Positions 36,350 through 48,571 of a stretch of DNA of 64,000 bases are shown here, piece by piece; the stretch's first letter is position 1, and each line of letters opens with the position of its first letter. A model generated the notes under the pieces. The model saw only the letters and a program-made list of their open reading frames with translations, was not told the DNA's origin and ran no database searches. Both the position numbers and the translations under genes were made by a program. The DNA comes from Aulostomus chinensis (lineage: Eukaryota > Chordata > Actinopteri > Syngnathiformes > Aulostomidae), in NCBI GenBank assembly GCA_037954235.1, contig JBBMOA010000007.1, positions 21,684,457 through 21,748,456 on the forward strand, given 5' to 3'.

Positions 36350-37236
36350 AAGGGATAGTTTGCCCAAAAATGAAAATTCAGTCACTGCCCAATCACCCTC
36401 ATGCTTATGGAAGTCCAGATATTTCCAGAAGTTCCAGTACTCTCCCAAATATCTCAAGTGAATGGTGACCAATATTCAAATAAATAAATAAATAAATAAA
36501 AATGATAAACTCCATAGGCTGCACGGTGGTGCAGTGGTCAGCACTGTGGCCTCACAGCAAGAAGGTTCCGGGTTTGAGTCCCGGCTCGGGCGTGGGATCT
36601 TTCTGTGTGGAGTCTGCATGTTCTCCCCGTGCCTGCGTGGGTTCTCTCTGGTACTCCAGCTTCCTCCCACCGTCCAAAGACATGCAATTTGGGGACGAGG
36701 CTGATTGATACTCTAAATTGACCGTAGGTATGAATGTGAGTGTGAATGGTTGTTCGTCTCTGTGTGTTTGCCCTGCGATGGACTGGCGACCTGTCCAGGG
36801 TGAACCCCGCCTCTCGCCCGTAGATGCTGGGATAGGCTCCAGCCCCCCCGCGACCCTTACTAGTAAGGAATAAGCGGAAGATGCCGATGGATGGATGGAT
36901 AAACTCCATGTTTGCTGCCTCACTTAAAACAGAACTATAGGCTGAGGTGAATAATGGCTACAAACGTGGCATCAGTGACATAAATCTAAACAACTTCAGG
37001 CTCTGGTACTCTTAGATTACTCAGCCATACCGATTTATTTGATGGTTTTGTTATGTATATTTCTTACGTTTGAAGATCGGTCACCTTCCACTTCACTTGC
37101 TCGGGGATTACGGCACCGTCATTTCCTGTGAAACTCCAGCAATGTTTTGTGGACTTTCAAACGTCACCTGGCCTCCTTTTGCCATGGTGGTGATCTGATA
37201 ATGACTCAGTCTTCATTTTTGGGAAACTGTCCCCTT
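36350..37236. mobile_element. Non-autonomous TIR element (MITE-like), interrupted by a SINE
   Basis: The left end AAGGGATAGTTTGCCCAAAA ATGAAAATTC and, on the reverse strand, the right end AAGGGGACAGTTTCCCAAAA ATGAAGACTG form imperfect terminal inverted repeats of about 33 bases (36350-36382 and 37204-37236). The interior lacks coding capacity. The left-end phrase resembles a repeat widely found in teleosts. Without the inserted SINE the element would be about 500 bases. Confidence 0.6.
36516..36897 (+). mobile_element. tRNA-derived SINE, same family as 9135-9505, with perfect TSD
   Basis: A-box TGGTGCAGTGG, a B-box-like GGTTTGAGTCCC, the same body, and a (GGAT)n tail. It is bounded by a perfect 12-bp direct repeat GATAAACTCCAT (36504-36515 and 36898-36909). 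The perfect duplication and good match to the other copy suggest a fairly recent insertion. It sits inside the TIR element. Confidence 0.88.
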
Positions 37237-38136
37237 AAACACATTGGGCCATCTTAGTGCTTTGCATCTGTAGAATTAAATGATTGGGGGAAAAAAAAGT
37301 TCCTGCAGATTGTAAAAAAAAAAAAAAAAAAAAGGTGCACGAGAACATTTCATGATTGTGGACCATTGCATGTAAAATTACAGAAAAGTTCCATCTGTTA
37401 CTCTTGCTATAAGTGTGGAAAACAGCCAACCTCTCTTCCTTCCTTTGTATAAAGTTGCATGTGTTTTCAGAGCTACTTTATCTGATCCACAGTGGAGGAG
37501 CAGATTGATTGTCAGCTGCTCAGGCTCAAAAAGACACTGTGTTTATTAGTTTGGCTTTTGGTGTCTGCCTCTGGTCGGTATCATGCTGACTGAGAGTGAA
37601 CATCACACGGCAGTTAATCACATCTCTGAGCTTCTGTCTTAAAAAGGGTAGAGAGTGAGCTGCTCCTTCAGAGAAACTGCATCCAGCGTCACGGCTGCCA
37701 ACTAGAATATTGCTTCCATTGAACAGTGGAACTTTTTTGAAACAGATATATAAAACATCCACTGAGGTAAAGAGGGAATCTGAACTTGCAGAATGTTTCT
37801 GAAGAAAAATTAATGTGCTGATTTAATTGCGCTTAAAATGAATAGGGACACTATTGATTAGATAGCTGGCCTTTTCCCCTACAGAGGTTACCATGATGTA
37901 CCGGCTATGAGTTTAGAAACGAGGCCTTACATGTATATGTGAGGCCACAGCGTTGATGTAAGTCTCTGTGCCTTCATCCATAAGTGGAGAAAATGAGATG
38001 CTGGCAGGTTGAGGAGGAGGAGGTGGAGGAGGAGCAGAGGACAGATTAGCTGAAGCTGTGAGGTTATGCTTCTCTGTGCTGATGACTCACCTCGCAGCAC
38101 ATAGAGAGGAAGCACTGCGACAGCACCGAGGTGTGA

Positions 38137-38153
38137 CTGTGTGTGTGTGTGTG

Positions 38154-38200
<47 letters not shown>
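38137..38200 (+). repeat. (TG)n microsatellite
   Basis: A TG array with one GAC interruption, intronic. Confidence 0.95.
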
Positions 38201-38202
<2 letters not shown>

Positions 38203-38790
38203 CATTACTCTTGTTCATCTTGGCGCATTGCATTCATGTGAAGAGGACTTTCTCGGTGAACTTCCTCTTGTTTGGTGCAAAACTCATAAATCACAGCGGC
38301 GGAAGCTCTCAGGGCTTTCTTCCAGGTTTGCCTCCTCTGGGAACAGCCTGCGAGTCCTACAAACCAGCTTTGATTTTTTTGCTGTACAGAATAAAGTGGA
38401 CGAGAGAGTCTAAGGACACAAGAAAGAAGGGCAGCCCCGTCTGTCCTATTTACTCGCTGGGAAAAAAAAGGAAGTAATTTAATGTGTTATTAGTGCTCAT
38501 GTGTGCAAGAGCATCACTGAGTGTGTTTGTGTCCGTGTGTGTGATTGTGTAAGGGAAGATGGATTCACATGTTGGAAGGGTAATGATTGGGCAGGCTGAG
38601 CCATAGTGGGGATGCAGAGGGGGGCTGCCAATGTGAAATCAACTGCTGCAGTGTGAGAATGTGCATGGGTATGCAGTGGGCTTCAGACTGCAGCACAACC
38701 ACTGACCCACTGCTGTCTCAACTCTTCCCCACTGACACACTACTACTCGCTCCCATACCTCTTTATGTGTGTGAGTCTGAGGCCTGAATA

Positions 38791-38791
38791 A

Positions 38792-38829
<38 letters not shown>
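38791..38829 (+). repeat. (TG)n microsatellite
   Basis: A short perfect TG array, intronic. Confidence 0.93.
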
Positions 38830-38832
<3 letters not shown>

Positions 38833-40456
38833 ATCGAGCAGTTCCCACATTCACTAGTATCATGATGATGATCCATAATGTCTGATTACTCTGGATAGTG
38901 ATGTGAGTTCATCAATGGGAGGTGACAGAGCTCCTTGCTGGTGGGTTTCTCAGCCGGCGCTCAGCTCTGATGATTTGATTATCTATGTATTAGTTGAGTA
39001 TTGACGGAGATCAAAAGGATACGAACAGGAAGCAGCGACATCACTACCTCCGTGCTACTAAACTCCAAATAGATGTTGTTTGACAATAATCTACTAGCCA
39101 CAGCCTGCCAGCACCTATTATAATTTGTTCTTACACACACGGATTTTGGTCTTACAGTGGACGTAGTTTTGAAAATAGAAGCTCAATGCCTTTATTTTGC
39201 CATTTTTCAAATAGGAAGCCAGGTTCAATCGATCAATGGCGGCTGTCACACCTGTAGTCCATTTACTGTGGATTCAAATTGTGTTGAAATTTCTGTTGTA
39301 CACATCGTCCATATCTACTGGGGACAGCAGCATAGTGCAAATGCTTCATTTATTACATTATTGAAGGTTATATGAGTTAAACTGCAAAAAGTGAAACTAG
39401 AGAGAATCAATAATAAGGACTCTATGTTGATTAGCTCTGACACAACTGGCTTTTTTAACAGAGCTTTTCAAACTTGTCATGCTGCATCCTCTTCTGTCTC
39501 ACATACACAACCTCCATCCCTCTTCTCTCACACAGCAATATTCAACCCACAATGCACTGTGGTTCGGTTCACTTCCTCTATCGTCTGTATAAATCTGATT
39601 ACGTCCTCACACCAAGACACCCGGACTCTGGGAAATGGGTTGAGTCATGACTTCCCAGGTGGACTAAGGTCTTGCAATAGTACAGACGTGGGTCTGAGGG
39701 AGACTTCTCAACTGTAATTGTGGTTCGGATCAAACTTGATCTCAATTTCTGAGTGATTCTTCACTTTGAGTTGACCTTTGTCAAATTTGATAAAAAAAAG
39801 CATTAAACTGCCATAAAAAGAGATGTGTTTTATTTACATAATATCAACTGATTTGGAATAACAGGGTTGCATGTTATGAAAGCTATTCAAAAAGAAAAAA
39901 AATTAATAATATATGAAAACTATCCAAAATGAAACCTTTAAGTTGCTTGTTTTATCCATCCAGCTGGATAAAAACCCAAATCTATTATTTAAAACTGACT
40001 TGTGAAGCCAATGCTGATTTTCAAAAAGCTGAACATAATTAAAAAAAAAATGTGCATAAATGATTTAAACATTGATTGATTCATTGATTGATTTCCATCA
40101 AACCTCTTGATTAGTTGGCTGTTGTCATCAGTCTATTATTGAGGTTTACACATAGAGAGAACCATAATAGATTTCAGTTATTGTGCTCACCAGCAGGTGC
40201 TGCATGGAGGAATGTTTGGAAAAATGAGCATCAGATGAATTTAGGTTCCTTTAATACCCCGAAGGGTTTTCTGCCTCCATTCACCCAGAAGTAACCAACT
40301 GGCAACCACAAAACAGGCTGTCTGACATTTCTGAATACGCCTGATGATGCTCATTCAGACAGGACTGTACAGCCTTTGTTGTAAATGTTATGTGTGTGAT
40401 ATTTGAATCCACATAAAATGAAATGTTTATTTTAGAGACATGGAGTATATTGTAGG

Positions 40457-40458
40457 CA

Positions 40459-40489
<31 letters not shown>

Positions 40490-40491
40490 GC

Positions 40492-40564
<73 letters not shown>
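40457..40564 (+). repeat. (CA)n microsatellite
   Basis: A CA array with CGCG interruptions, intronic. Long Cys-Val and His-Thr frames over it are artefacts. Confidence 0.95.
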
Positions 40565-40567
<3 letters not shown>

Positions 40568-43235
40568 GCTTGTATTCGACTCTAACCACTACTTCCCTAG
40601 CTTCAACCTCAACTTTACCACTGACCCAAAATGACCCCAAAATCCTGGACACCACATACAGCTTTACCCCACATGAACTGATCCCCAGTCTGGTTTGTGT
40701 CCTCATAACTGAACATTTGTCTGCAGCATCCCGGGTTGCAGCTGCGACTTTTTCAGGGATGACTTCAGGTGAAAGGTCACCGTGTGACGATGGCAAACAA
40801 AGGCCGCTTTATTTGCAGGTAAATTGTTGCAAAAAGAGCTGCAAGCAGGCTGTTGCATGAAAAAGAATACAAAAATAAAATAGGATTTGACAAAAGGGGC
40901 ACATAAAGCACCAAGGGGCAAAGGGGCAGTGCAGGTGGCTCTCGCTCCTCTTAAAGTCTAGACTAATCGACTTACTCTCAAGCTCAGAACAGCACCAGTG
41001 TGTCAGTCTATTGACTGAAATACAACCCACGCCGACCTCTGCTTGCTGCTACAGACAAGCCGTGTAGGAACAGTCCCCTAAGACAGCTGCAGTCAACATC
41101 ACCTTTATGAATTTCACTTTATAATCTGCAGTCCAACTGAGAATAATATAATTTACCAGGTCTGAAAGATCAGGAGGTGGCAGCTCAGCTGATTTAATTT
41201 AAGAAAACTGATGTAACTCAGCTGTGATAAAAGACATCAGCAGTATTTGGCCTGTTTATTGTAATGAGACGAGGTCAACGTGCAAACTCTACAAAAATGT
41301 TTGCGGTATGTCTGCACTCACTTTTCTCTGCCTTCTCATACGAGAGTATGATCGATAGCCTTCTGTCCCTCTGCGTATGCAGTAGGGATCTCAAGACCCC
41401 CTGCTACTACTTAGCTTAGCTGCAATGAACAGTAGCATTTCCCCAAAATGGCCTTTTGCCTGCATTAATACAACTAGGCTTGTGCTTAACACCTGCAATG
41501 AGAAAATGATGACAAAAAACAAGTCAGGGTCATTTTATAATTAGATACATACACAGAACTACTTTCCTGACCTGAGCGCTGGGTGCGGTGGTTTGATGTT
41601 GCAAAAGTCTCATTGTATATCTAATAAAAGAGTGACTGCCACAACAATTATGGTTGACTTTGAAGTCAATAAAGGCCTGAGTATTTGTATTTTCTTTTAG
41701 TTCCCATGCTCCACTAATACCGTTCACTGCGGCTAAGCTAACTTGCAGTCTGTGAGGGTCCAAAGTTCCCTAATGCACAGAGACAGAAGAGAAGTACATC
41801 TAACTGCTTGTCTGGCTCTAAAAATAAGCAAAATTCCCAAAACGTTCAAAGCAATGGCATGTTTCATTTAGGCACTCTTGACAAGGAAATTGCTTTCACC
41901 CAAGAACAGATTTTTAAGACTTCTGCCACATCTGTTCAAATTACTGCAACAGTCTGCTGCAAAAAAGTTCAACAAGACCACAACACTGGTGTTTAAGATG
42001 CTGTACATGAACACTGAGGGTCGTGCTGGGGTGCTGAAATCTTACATTTCTGCATCGCGTTTGAATTTCCTCCCACCCTCCCTGTGGGAACCCGTCCTCC
42101 AGTTTTCTCATCTAAGGTTCATGTGTGGACCCCCCCCAGAAGTGACTGTGAAGGGTTGTCTGTCTTTATTTGTCAGCCCTGACTGACAATCTGTCCAGTG
42201 TCTTCTGCTTTAGGCAGTGACCCTGCAAAGGACAAGCATGTATAGAAAACAGATGGTGAATGAAGTGATGTGACACATACAAAGTTACATCAACTGATTT
42301 GATAATACTGGTGGTATTGTGTTTATGGCGTGAATTTGATGTACTTGTATTCTCTACTAAAACCGGATGAGCAGAATGATGGTCATTGGCAAGGAGCCAC
42401 AATCGAGATTAAACAATTTCATACTTTGTAGCTTTTAATTAACCACAGACTCAATTTTGCATAAACTGACTGAAATACAAGTGAGCTTCGGTTTTCTATG
42501 GGTGGAACTTGCAGGATTCACCGGGACATGAAAGGGACAAATCTATATATTTCGTTACTGAGAGAGCAGAGCAGTCAAGCCTGTAATAATCTCCTCAGTT
42601 AGTCGTTCTGTTCATGCTACACTGGCACAACAATAAATGCTGAAGAATGGGCTTGAGGGTTTCGGTTGACCTTGGGAGTAGCAAGATGGACAAAAAAAAA
42701 AAAAAAATCTCAGCGCTGGGTCCATTAAGTAGAAATTTGCTGATGAAGGCCATGAGATGCAGCTGAACGCTCCAGAAAACTTCCAGCACGTGATTGTTTC
42801 AGTCACACCATGACCTTCATCAAGTCCACTGATGAAGAGAAAAATCTGCGACTAATAGTCAGCGTTTACTTCATTCACTGTAGCTGAAAGCTCCAGAAAT
42901 ACACAACCTAGTTATCTGAATTCAGGCTGTAACCTCAGGTGACCAAAATTAAATGTCAGGACCGACACTGGAGACCTGAGGAGCGAAGGAGCGGCAGCCC
43001 TCTTTTCAGTGGTGACTCAAAGCTTTGGACCAGAGAGGACAGTTGAAACGTTAATCAAACTGAGATTTTTAATCCACAGTCGAAGGATTTCAACATTTCT
43101 TTCTCTCTTCCAATTTGACACCACAATTTTTCTGTTGTTCTGCTGCCCCCTATGGATTTGGAGTGTGGAATTTCAAATGCTAGATTGCTCAGATCACATT
43201 TAAACTGCATCCACACAACATTTTAGCGTTAATGT

Positions 43236-43436
43236 TAAGTGACAGTTCACCTCAAATGAAAAAAAATTTGATTTTACATCTTTCGTCTAACTTGTGCTGT
43301 TCTTTACATAGATCACTTTGCTGCGAGTTGTTGAAAGACTGGTCATCAAGGCCTGGTCTTGATAACAATGAACGCAAAACTGTCTCAACAGGGCAGCCTT
43401 TTGGTCCTTTTTTCCATATTAAACTAATCTTTAATA
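43236..43436. repeat. Degenerate dispersed teleost repeat flanking the SINE
   Basis: The start AAGTGACAGTTCACCTCAAA TG and following T-rich body resemble a common fish repeat that begins AGGGACAGTTCACC. Similarity is from memory and weak after the first 60 bases. Confidence 0.3.
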
Positions 43437-43450
43437 TCTATCAGATACTG

Positions 43451-43702
43451 CATCCGTCCATTTTCATACCGTTTGTCCGTTAAGGGTCGTGGGGGAAGGG
43501 GGGGCTGGAGCCTATCCCGGCTGACTTTGGGCAAGAGGCACCCTGGATGGGTCGACAGGCCATCACAGGGCCATCAGGAGCAATTAGGGGTTCGGTATCT
43601 TGCTCAAGGACACTTTGACATGGTCACCGGGTGAAGTGAGGATCAAACCAGCGACCCTTCAACTAGTAGACAGCCGCTCTACCTCTGAGCCATGTCATCC
43701 CC
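43451..43702 (-). mobile_element. tRNA-derived SINE, different head from the other two, with TSD
   Basis: On the minus strand it starts GGATGACATGGCTCAGAGGT (A box), has a B-box-like GGTTTGATCC, then a body with the GGGATAGGCTCCAGCCCCCC phrase shared with the plus-strand SINEs and a GGA-rich tail. The flanking repeats TCTATCAGATACTG (43437-43450) and TCTATCAGACGCTG (43703-43716) differ at two positions and mark an older target-site duplication. Confidence 0.78.
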
Positions 43703-44499
43703 TCTATCAGACGCTGAATTTGTCTTTCTGACACCACCCAGTCCCTCTGAAATATGTTCAACGATCATGAAAGTTAACACACCACATCATGGTTCAAAAT
43801 TATGATAAAATTTTGTGCAGTAACAATGCCAAAAGCCTGAAAATCCTTTGTCCAAAACCAGCCCAAGCCTAAGGATCATCTCTAGATATTTGTCCGCAAC
43901 GGACCAGACCATCAGCCACTCTAAATATCACGAAAAAACTTTTGCGGTTGGGAGAGTGGAAACGTTAGTGTGTTGATGAAAAGATAAATGCAAATCAAAT
44001 GATGAGATTCAGGGAATAAATAACATACTTCTGATACCAGAACTTTTCTAAAAGCGCATTCGAAAATAAAAGCGATGTAACATTAAGTTGAAACTCAGCA
44101 ATTCCTTTATCTATCAATAGGTTTTATACCCATTATATTGGCTTGTTTTCATACATGCCTGCTTAAGGTTTGACTGAAAATCAGTGCGCCACCTACTGTT
44201 TATCTCCACGAACTAACCCTTAATATTTGAGTAATAGCAGTGGACAGAAACATGTGTTAATTTGCATTTTTTATGACCAGTTTCTGAACATTTGTTGAAA
44301 ATGAACAACACATTTGGATCCTCCATCACTTTCCAAAAGAGGCAGATGGGCAAAGCAGCACTGTGAGAGGCTTTCGGTGGGCCTCAGAATTTCTCTTTAC
44401 GGCCCTGTCCTTGAGAGTAATTACTGCTTCCAGGAAGTGTTGTGTAACAAAGACATACAGGACTTTCTGAATAGGCAACTGTTAACAGGTAATTAAAGA

Positions 44500-45096
44500 C
44501 AAACTTTAGACTCCATTGCTGCGACTGAGCATCTCAAACCAAATCGGTCCATGCGCCTCCCCCTCCTCCCTCCATCACCACCTCCTCCTCTTTCCTCCTC
44601 CCCCTCTCCTCTGCTCTCCCTCCTCCCCTCCCTCACAGTCGCTCCCCTCTGACTACACTATACACACTCTCTTCCCTACCTCACACTCACGGACGCCTGG
44701 ACGCTGCAGCGTTTTTAAGATTTCCAACCCTGGATAGGAGGGAGGAGGCGATAGGAAGGAGATCATGTCCACATCCTGACCGTGTGAAAAAAAAAACTAA
44801 AAAAAAAAAAAAACTACACAACTCACACACTCTAAAAGAGAGAATAAATCGGATGGATCGGGGATCTGTTTGCGAGCGCTAGAAGACGGTGAGAGTGTCA
44901 TTGCAGACATGGGTCGCAGCGGTACGACACCTTTCTCTCAGCTCCTTGGGGAGTGTTTTCACTGTCAGTCCTTCAGCGCTGGAAATGGCGTTGTGATCAT
45001 GGAAGACGCAGCGGAGGCGGATGCCAGGGAATAAAGACATTTATGATCACCTGTGCTTTTCTTTGGGTTGGATTTCTAGTAGCGGTGGACAGTACC
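44500..45096 (+). promoter_or_regulatory. tjp1: Candidate internal promoter and 5' UTR of the tjp1-like gene
   Basis: A CTCC/CCT-rich pyrimidine stretch (44555-44640) is followed by a GGAGGAGG-containing purine block (44739-44760) and A-runs (44788-44813). The coding first exon starts at 45097. The sequence between contains short upstream ATGs, including one at 45043 in the same frame. There is no TATA box at an obvious distance. Confidence 0.4.
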
Positions 45097-45194
45097 ATGG
45101 TGAATTACCAGAAATACATTACTGTTATGCAGCTGGCTCTGGGGGTGACCGCCTCCAACAAAGAACATTGTCTTCCACCCAGGAAGCGAATGTG
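45097..45194 (+). CDS. tjp1: Alternative first coding exon, ZO-1-like N-terminus
   Basis: ATG at 45097 has an ideal ACCATGG context. It encodes MVNYQKYITVMQLALGVTAS followed by NKEHCLPPRKRM and ends at ATGTG|GTGAGT in phase 2. Joined to the acceptor at 54869, TG|G gives Trp and then IHPSPTAGS. The string resembles an alternative N-terminus of vertebrate ZO-1 (TJP1) as I recall it, and the neighbourhood (APBA2 next to TJP1 on human 15q13) agrees. An in-frame ATG at 45043 would add a hydrophobic MITCAFLWVGFLVAVDST leader, but its context is weak. ZO-1 is a cytoplasmic MAGUK linking claudins and occludin to actin; its PDZ, SH3 and GK domains would lie right of the window. Confidence 0.6.
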
Positions 45195-45210
45195 GTGAGT
45201 ATGAATCTTA

Positions 45211-45211
45211 G

Positions 45212-45257
<46 letters not shown>

Positions 45258-45258
45258 A
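45211..45258 (+). repeat. (GAT)n trinucleotide array after donor
   Basis: Fifteen or so GAT units begin 17 bases after the donor at 45195. Confidence 0.95.
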
Positions 45259-46142
45259 TAGGTTAGGAGAAAAAAAAAAAGGGGGGGGAGTGCTGTCGCC
45301 TCCCACATTTCGTCAAATGATGAGCGGGTCACGGAGCCACGGAGCTCACTCACCAAAATGACATAATATTCATCCACTGCAGCCAGTCTGCACCATGTCA
45401 TCCTCTCAGCCTCACCGTGGTCGATACTCAGCATGTTGGCAGTTAACCTACGTCCTTCCTCTTCATCACTTTATAAAGTTGAATGCGTAGGATGATGTCA
45501 TTACCTCATCATGGTTTCTTCCCCTCCAAACTCCATGTGCTTGGATGTATCTGACCTACACTGCACTGCTGCTGCTGCTGTCATCATCCAGCTAACCATG
45601 TGGTGAACCTTCATCCTCTCCTCCTACTCTTCCTCCTCCACTAATAATAAAATGTAAAGCATGAACTGGTCCTGTCTTGATTTCCTGTGCTGCAGCCAGG
45701 CCTCTGTACCTCTTCTGTTCACTCTAATTAAACTACCCTTCTCTGTCCATGTGTGTGTGTGTGTGTGTGTGTGTTGTGTGTTTGTGTCACCTATTCAGTG
45801 TCCTCATTACTCTGTGTGCTACAGTAAAATCTCACCTCTCACTCTTCCTGCTCTTCCTCCTCCTCTTCCTGCCGTGGCCTCGTCCATTTGTTTACTTTAA
45901 GAAAGTCTTCCTTTCGTTCCCTCATTTCTTTCCGTAAGCAGATTTCTACGAGGCTTCAACGTGTGTGACATAGTATCCCTAATTACAGGCGGATTAACAT
46001 CTCGTTTGAAAGCAAAGACGGTTAATTAGGAGTCAATAGGCTCAATGGCACTCTGATAGCAAGTGTCTCCCACAAACTCTAAATGTATCACATTGTGTGG
46101 GTCATTTCCCTCATAATGCAGATTCGTTAGTGTGGTCCTGTT

Positions 46143-46197
<55 letters not shown>

Positions 46198-46240
46198 GCG
46201 TGTGCGTGTGCGTGTGCGCGTATGTGTGTGTGTGTTTGTG
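46143..46240 (+). repeat. (TG)n/(TGCG)n microsatellite
   Basis: A TG array grading into TGCG units, intronic. Confidence 0.95.
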
Positions 46241-47134
46241 TGAGAGCAAGAGTTGGTTAACTACCACCATCGCCTCTTCAAACTGACCTGAACCAGTTCA
46301 GTGACAGCAGCAAGGACAAACACCCACCGACGCTCCAAATCAGGCCCACAGCCGGACACCAGCGTTGTTAAGACCTTCAGATGAATGTAGGTTGGGACCT
46401 CAGTGACTAAAATTCAATGGCGTGAATTTCAATGACAATTTGCGTAACCATTCAGTCACACTTGACAATACTTGGGTTTAAGTTGTATTTACTAACTCTA
46501 ATCTTCCAGCAAGTACATACTCACACACACTAGATCGGCAGTTAAACACTGATATTTTGTTGCTTTTAAGTCCAACCTCAGCTGCTTTGCTGTAAAAATG
46601 TTCTGTGAGTATTGTTCTGGTAATGTTTTGAAAGGAAGCTTTTTAATTCTTTCTTAAAGTTGAATTGAATTCTGTAAGAGGCTTCAAAATGTGTTTGTTG
46701 AGGAGGTTTTACAGTATTTGTTGTTCAAACCATCCCAAATGTGTTGAATTGTTTCAATTCTCTGTCGCAGAAAGTATTTTACCTTGTAGGAACATTATTT
46801 GATATGTTCTTTAAGCGTTACATTGAAACATTTTCTCTGACGTAACTAGAAGTTGTAGTAAGGTTGACCAGTCTTGGAGGAGCTTTCCCTGCGAGGACGC
46901 TTTGACGTCAAACCAGATTTTCATTTTCAACCAAAGATCCTGTGTGACATGGAGTCCAACGTCCGTCTGATGCCACCGGTGTCTCGGTATCGCGATCAAA
47001 TTCATTTTATACTGTGAAGTAAAAGAAAAAACACAAAGAAGACCAAACAATGATCCAGTTAATCCAGGTCCCAAGGACTCTGTGAGATATGACAGAAGCC
47101 TTTAATTAAGGGTTTGGATCACGGTGCATCTTTT

Positions 47135-47138
<4 letters not shown>

Positions 47139-47166
<28 letters not shown>
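47139..47166 (+). repeat. Poly-T tract
   Basis: A run of about 28 T, intronic. Confidence 0.95.
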
Positions 47167-48482
47167 ACTGTTTTGCCATTTGTTTCCTTTGTTCAAACAT
47201 CACACCCATACCAGCAGCCCTCCTGCTGCCTCGCTCCTTCTTTGTGGAGCTGATGGTGTTTTCAGTTAATGTGGTAATATAACGGTGTCCCCATATCTTT
47301 TTTAACGTCATCTTGATTTAAACATTTATAAGAACATGACCACCATCCCCTATAAATATCCTCTTCAAGTATCGCTGAAGTCAAAGTGCTGCTGTAAGCT
47401 CAGCAGGAAGATTATCACATGCAGCTTTTTATCTCACGGAGCTAATCATATTCCTCATTCATCTACTTAATATCCCCTCCTTTGGAGAAGATAAGGGATT
47501 TCTCTTTCATGTTTCCTCTCTTATTGTTGCTTTGAAACATCTTCATATTCAAGTAGATTTTGTGAGGAACACCACCGATACAAAGCGCTGAATTATTTAT
47601 GTGTTACAGCTACTGTAGTTCCGACCTCGCTAAAACTGCTCCAGCCGGAGTGAAGAAGACAGAGGTATTGTCAGAAGAAGTGAAGAGCTCCCTAATAAGC
47701 TGTTAGACGGAACTGACAGTTAGAACTTTTCTTGAGTGGTGACATAAATGGCCGCACCAGTGGTTTTACAAATTTCACTCCATTCACTCCTCGCACTTGT
47801 CGTTGCAACTCAAACGGTGTGCGTCGGGCAGCGTTTTCCTTTTTCCTTTAATTCATTTGATCTACTTCTGTTGTTGTTTTCCAATTAATTCCCTCATGAA
47901 GTTAATTAGCAGATGATGAATTTAGCTAATTCATCACACTGCACATCATGTTATATTTCACAAAGGCGCATTACTGTTTTAAGACTTCATGGAGTGTGTG
48001 AGATATAGATAATCCGACATAAAGTTCCATAACAATAATTAAGCTTTGAAAAAAAATCTTTATGGTAAGAGATTTGGGATTTGAATTAAGTTTCTAACAT
48101 TATAATATGATACTGAAATCAATGAGTGGACACCAAAGGCTGCTTGGACAGTTGGAAAACACACAATGATATCGTACGTTTATACATATTGATGTATTTT
48201 AAGTCAGTATACTGTAATATTGATGTGTTTTAAATGACCACGCTGCATTTTTTTTCCAGCTGAAATTAACTGAAACTCTACAAATGAGCTCATTCTAACA
48301 GTACAAGCTGCAGTTAGTGTGTGATGACAATAAAAACTCCTGAAATAGCCAGTATTGATATGAACAGTGAAATGCCCTCTATTCATATTCATAGTGGACG
48401 GCCCCTGTTTGTAGGTGCAGTTGCTGCAAGTGTAGGAGATCATTTCTGCCTTTCTCATGGCTCATTTACTATTTGCACAACT

Positions 48483-48484
<2 letters not shown>

Positions 48485-48568
<84 letters not shown>

Positions 48569-48571
48569 CGC
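48485..48571 (+). repeat. (TG)n then (CG)n microsatellite
   Basis: A TG array ending in a CGCGCGCGCGCG block, an alternating purine-pyrimidine tract with Z-DNA potential. Confidence 0.95.

Noticed and set aside
40281..40796. Cys/Val-rich frames on the minus strand
   Set aside because: They are translations of CA/TG microsatellites; the same holds for frames at 10.9, 18.7, 20.4, 24.5, 35.2, 38.1, 48.5 and 50.6 kb.
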